From NCBI RefSeq assembly GCF_905404315.1, contig NC_066287.1, positions 1,178,001 to 1,242,000 of the forward strand: a DNA stretch of 64,000 bases, in the 5' to 3' direction. The notes beneath the pieces are model-generated. The model was not told the DNA's origin. It ran no database searches and saw nothing but the letters and a program-made list of their open reading frames with translations. The translations under genes were made by a program, and so were the position numbers. This stretch comes from Leptidea sinapis. Lineage: Eukaryota; Arthropoda; Insecta; Lepidoptera; Pieridae. This document shows positions 60,114 through 64,000 of this stretch, one piece after another; within the stretch, counting starts at the first letter, position 1, and every line of letters begins with the position of its first letter.

Positions 60114-61937
60114 TTAAATGTATAACGGAAGAACACACAACCATAGACAAAGTAAACTGCTAGACAGAACTATGGCAGAGTCAGGGCTATCATCTATCTC
60201 GTTCTGCTTACTAAGCAGGTCAATTTCATCCATGATTCTCTTCTCTTCTAGAGCGAGAAGTGTTGCTTCGTTGATGGTTCTCATGAGGTTATAGTTAGGG
60301 TATTTGTTGTCAGGGACACGAAGCTCAAGACGATTATCTGATACTGTGTAAGCTGCTCTTCTTCCATGGTGTTCAACGTGGTTAGCTGCAAGGAAAGTAA
60401 AATAAAATTTTAATTCGATTTAAATAACTATACTCGTAATCAATGCGATAGGAAATGCAATGTCTTTATGCAACGTCAAGTGTTCGAGCAGTTAATAAAC
60501 AGCTCTATAGAGTACTGGATTCCCGATGAATCTGAGTTGCAAATAATCCTACATCTTTTGTTATAGTTTTCTTTCATAACGTAATGTTACTAACTTTGCG
60601 CCATGTACATTTTTTTAAACAATAATAATTGCCTAAAAGCCTCCCACTGGTAAAAGACATAGCATTGTTGTCACTGTCTTCCTAATCATATATAAAGCGG
60701 ACAATGACTTGATCCTGGATTACATATTGAAACGTCTTCTGTAATACGAATCTTAAAATATATGGAACGTCTTTTTGTGCCAGTAATCACATTGACACAA
60801 ACACTTTACAAACCGAAACACGGCAGTACAAGTGCTCTGCTATTTTGTGACAAAAATGGTGACATATCTACCTACAGCTAAGGGAAAGGCTAGGCCTTTT
60901 CCTTATCTACGTGAGGTCAACAGATAGTCATCACTCATCAGTTATATGCAAAGAATACTTTGAATTGATTCCTGGAGGTATAGTGAGGCCAACAAGACAA
61001 GATAAAGAAATGTAAACAAAGTTTGAGGGCTTCAAAACATTTACATCGGTCTCTATGAATATTGAAAAGAATTCATTTATCAATGTTGGTTTTAAATACC
61101 GACCACACATCATTCATACTTTCCTCACTAACATCACTCCAGCTTTTTTCGATTTGTCGCGGGAGACCCCGTAGAACATTCGTCGACCAAATTGGGGACG
61201 TTTTGAGAAAAGGAAAGCTCCGAAGCACCCGCAACCGGCGAGCATGTATGAAAAGTGTAATGAATTTAGAGGAAGCGCGTGAGGTTTGTAAGGTTAGAAG
61301 CAAGTGGCATTCTATTGTCTCTGCCTACCAAGACGGGAACGTATGTATGATATATCAGAAAGATTGTTAAGAGTAGCCAGGCCACAATACCAAACAACAC
61401 AAATTCTAAGTAAATACGGAAACGATAAATACGTATCATTTCGAACGCAATCCAAACAGAAATTAACAAGTTCATAAAAGGGCGGACCAAAAGTTGAAAA
61501 CTGCGATACTGATTGCTTTGCTGTACCAAGAACACGCAACGACAGCTATCGTCGACCAACTGATGCCATTACTGCTTATGAGTGATAGGACAGAGATAAT
61601 AATCGCTCGCAGTCGCAGAGAAACTCAGTAACGGTCCGTTTGTTTACATTATTTATCTCGTCTCGCTGGCCTTAGTATAGTGTTACTATGTCGTCACTAA
61701 GATGACGGCGTGTCCCTATTTCAATACGCGGGGATTATACATTATTATTATACAGCCTTACCGTCTGGCAAATGTAAAGTTTTCAGCACCCTCGCTAAGA
61801 TTGGTTCGTCAACAATCTTCCGATAGCGATCTTCAAAGTCAATGAATGTGTCTGTCTCGTCCTCACACCGACCTTTGAAGTTATCTGTGTCTATACTCCA
61901 CACCATAAGTCCTCCAAGCCCGTAGTCAATGGCCATT
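60114..61937 (-). CDS. GH18 chitinase-like protein, last two exons (partial)
   Basis: Exons on the minus strand: 61937-61762 (acceptor TTTTTACAG, donor GTAAGG) and 60385-60114 (acceptor CCTTGCAG); the phases join as GAC|GCT. The first encodes the end of a GH18 TIM barrel: MAIDYGLGGLMVWSIDTDNF, with the Trp and Asp residues usual for strand beta-8 and the following loop. The second continues to LRVPDNKYPNYNLMRTINEA, a charged helix (LALEEKRIMDEIDLLSKQNE) and ends DDSPDSAIVLSSS then a hydrophobic tail to the stop. That tail suggests a GPI-anchor signal or C-terminal membrane anchor. GH18 enzymes cleave chitin in cuticle and gut lining; whether this one is catalytic cannot be judged because the DxxDxDxE region is outside the window. 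Which insect chitinase group it belongs to is not decided. Confidence 0.85.
60980..61676. mobile_element. TIR element copy 2, carrying a LINE fragment
   Basis: Ends TATAGTGAGGCCAACAAGAC and (reverse complement) TATACTAAGGCCAGCGAGAC form imperfect terminal inverted repeats of about 40 bp, continuing into GATAAA...TGTAAACAAA. It shares several internal blocks with 46236-47104. The middle contains a LINE RT C-terminus (61146-61375) absent from copy 1. It lies in the chitinase-like intron. Confidence 0.65.
61146..61375 (+). pseudogene. LINE C-terminal fragment inside the TIR element
   Basis: The frame reads RGRPRRTFVDQIGDVLRKGK, then RRACMKSVMNLEEAREVCKV and SKWHSIVSAY, the conserved terminal segment of a group of insect non-LTR retrotransposon polyproteins (RGRPRxTxxDQ...ACM...EA...CxDRxxW). 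Only the last 75 or so codons are present, but the frame is open. Confidence 0.65.
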
Positions 61938-63050
61938 CTGTAAAAATATTTATATTTAAATAAATAAAAGAGAATTCAGCGAAGTGTTAAAATTATATTA
62001 TTGCTAACTAGTAAAAGTCATATACTTTACGAGGAATCGATTGTATAACGCATTGCATTCCAAATTCCTATATATTCGCAATGCAAACAATTCAGTCAGC
62101 TTACTCAATCCTCACGACACGGGTACTCAATCCTCATTGGTCAGGCAATAACGACGTATCGTAAACAATTACTATTGTCAATGTGACGCTTCTGTCAATT
62201 TATATAAGATTTGCGTTCATATGGTATGAAGGGCGATGGTACAAGACCAAATTATATTAAAACCTTAATTTTGGAGTGGATTCTATGAAAAAAATACTAT
62301 AATGTTGTGATTATTTTTTTCGATCTCATCTAACAAAATTAAGTAAACTTAATGGGAAAGCTTATTAGTACTGGACATTTTATTGGAAAATAAATTATTT
62401 TTTGAAGAAGATATTGCAAGTAAATCGACATTTAGTCTAGGTTTAGAGTGCATCTCATTACTTCGTTGCCTATTTGTGGTATTTTAGTACGCTGGGTATG
62501 AAAAAACGCTCGATTTGTAGTTGAAAATACTAAAATTGCTTTATGTAGGTATATCAGTAATGTATGAGAAATTCGCTCATCTCTAAATCAGACCTGAATT
62601 AATTTACCTCAGCAAATTTGTGTAAATGAAAAGGAAAACTCCCAAGTCTTTCGAATCTGGGATTTAGCTATTTGTTATTTTTGTGGTTTTAATATTTACC
62701 CGTTAAAAATTTCTCTTTTCCTTCAATGTATATTCGAAAATAAATACCTATACTGTATTGGTCCAGCCATTCTCAAGTTTTCCGCTTAGTAACATAAGTA
62801 TTCAGTGATTCAATTTTATTCACATAGATAATCCTTAATAAAAATACGAAATGGGTCTGACAAGTTTACGCACATCGCGTAAATGTTTTGGTTCGGAGTG
62901 GTCAGGCAAATTTGAACGAAAAATGGATCCAATTAAGGAGTTTAATTGTTAATCTCGACAGCAAATCGTATGATTTAGGGAGCCGGAAGAAACTTTTAAA
63001 AATAAACGTTTAGTACCTAAATACCGCTTGTAACCCCAACATATGTTGAG
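61938..63050. other. Chitinase-like intron, no element recognised
   Basis: AT-rich. No further GH18 exon was found between 61937 and the LINE, so the upstream exons lie beyond the window end. Confidence 0.45.
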
Positions 63051-63054
63051 TCTC

Positions 63055-64000
63055 ATCGCCATGGCACAGCGGTCTTTAAATTTGAACACGTGGACGAAAA
63101 CATGGTTTTACAAGCAATTAAAGAAATGAAATCACAGGCTATTGGATTGGACGATACATCTCTTGATATGCTACTCCTTACCTTGTCACATACTCTGCCC
63201 ATATTAACACATATTATTAATACCTCGTTTGAGTCTAGTACCTTTCCTGATCCCTGGCGCCACGCACTAGTGCGACCCTTACCCAAAAAAGATATCCCAG
63301 AACTCTACACAGACCTTCGCCCAATTAGTACTATTCGTACACTTCGCCCAATTAGTAGTAATACTTCCCTGCGCATCCAAAATAATTGAAAAAATTGTAC
63401 ACAAACAATTAATGCGTTTTTTAGAAACAAATAATATATTACCGGACCATCAATCAGGTTTCAGAAAAAAAAGAAGTACTACCACTGCATTACTGGATGT
63501 TGTTGACAACATCTTGGAGGCCCAGGAGGAGGGTAAGGCCACAATGCTAGTACTCCTTGATTATTCCCGGGCATTCGATACCGTTGATATATCATTATTA
63601 ATTTCGAAATTAGTGTACTACGGATTGAGTCCGGAGGCTATACAATGGTTCAGTAGCTATTTAAATAACAGAACCCAAACAGTTGGAGTCAATAATGATG
63701 CCGGCAGTTATAAATTATCTAGTTGTGCTACTATTAACAGAGGAATTCCCCAGGGATCAATTCTAGGACCTCTGCTGTTTAATTTGTATAGTGGAGATAT
63801 AATCTGCAACATAAAAAATAAGCGCTATCATATGTATGCTGACGATATCCAATTGTATATCTCTTTTAAACCCAAGGACACGTTACATGCAACAAATCTG
63901 TTAAATTCCGACCTGGATCAAATTTGCAGTTGGTCAGATCGACACTCTCTAATTTTAAATCCTTCGAAAACAAAATTTATGATAATTGGCACCCCTATGT
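63055..64000 (+). mobile_element. Jockey-type LINE reverse transcriptase, 5' truncated, runs off the window
   Basis: RT blocks in order: MVLQAIKEMKSQAIGLDDTS, FPDPWRHALVRPLPKK, LRPIS (duplicated), CASKIIEKIVHKQLMRFLE, HQSGFRKKRSTTTALL, VLLDYSRAFDTVD, RGIPQGSILGPLLFNLY, YHMYADDIQLYIS, LNPSKTKFMIIG. The catalytic YADD is present. A local duplication at about 63316-63352 shifts the frame. The left boundary is estimated from where similarity to RT starts. Confidence 0.85.

Overview
The window looks like nuclear DNA of a moth or butterfly. It is AT-rich, its protein-coding genes are intron-rich with GT/AG splicing, and the introns are packed with transposable elements (mariner, hAT, Helitron-like, Penelope-like, several LINE clades, tRNA-like short repeats and a roughly 300-bp family present at least nine times). 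The placement in Lepidoptera is an inference from gene and repeat content. Nothing in the window looks prokaryotic.

Four host genes can be built from exons whose splice phases agree. (1) A BMP type II receptor serine/threonine kinase, the wishful thinking (wit)/BMPR2 type, lies on the minus strand at 3963-32949: 12 coding exons, 3489 nt including stop, 1162 codons. (2) Carnosine N-methyltransferase (CARNMT1/C9orf41 type) lies on the plus strand at 39314-49944: 8 exons, 382 codons. It is head-to-head with wit. (3) KTI12, the Elongator-associated P-loop protein, lies on the minus strand at 54326-57357: 4 exons, 295 codons, tail-to-tail with CARNMT1. (4) The last two exons of a GH18 chitinase-like gene lie on the minus strand at 60114-61937. 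Its upstream exons are not in the window.

Layout. 1-3960 is non-coding, with a MITE and other repeats. 3963-32949 is wit; its introns hold a truncated LTR element abutting a copied piece of wit exon 9, a decayed LINE interrupted by a Penelope-like fragment with a hammerhead ribozyme, an intact-looking mariner, a decayed tandem copy of the transmembrane exon, and a hAT-like element with its target duplication. 32950-39313 is the divergent wit/CARNMT1 spacer, about 85% of which is one I-clade-like LINE with a 12-bp target duplication. 39314-49944 is CARNMT1, with intronic Helitron, Penelope-like and LINE pieces. 50576-51690 is a satellite with a 152-bp higher-order unit. 54326-57357 is KTI12, with a 64-bp LINE insertion about 90 bp upstream of its start. 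58185-58810 is a retroelement ORF1 remnant. 60114-61937 is the chitinase 3' end, with a TIR element in its intron. 63060-64000 is a Jockey-type LINE running off the window.

The host genes do not form one pathway: BMP signalling at the cell surface, histidine-peptide methylation, tRNA wobble modification through Elongator, and chitin metabolism. The most unusual material is the mobile DNA: two hammerhead ribozymes with intact cores in Penelope-like pieces, two separate partial exon duplications inside wit, and very short LINE copies with clear target duplications.
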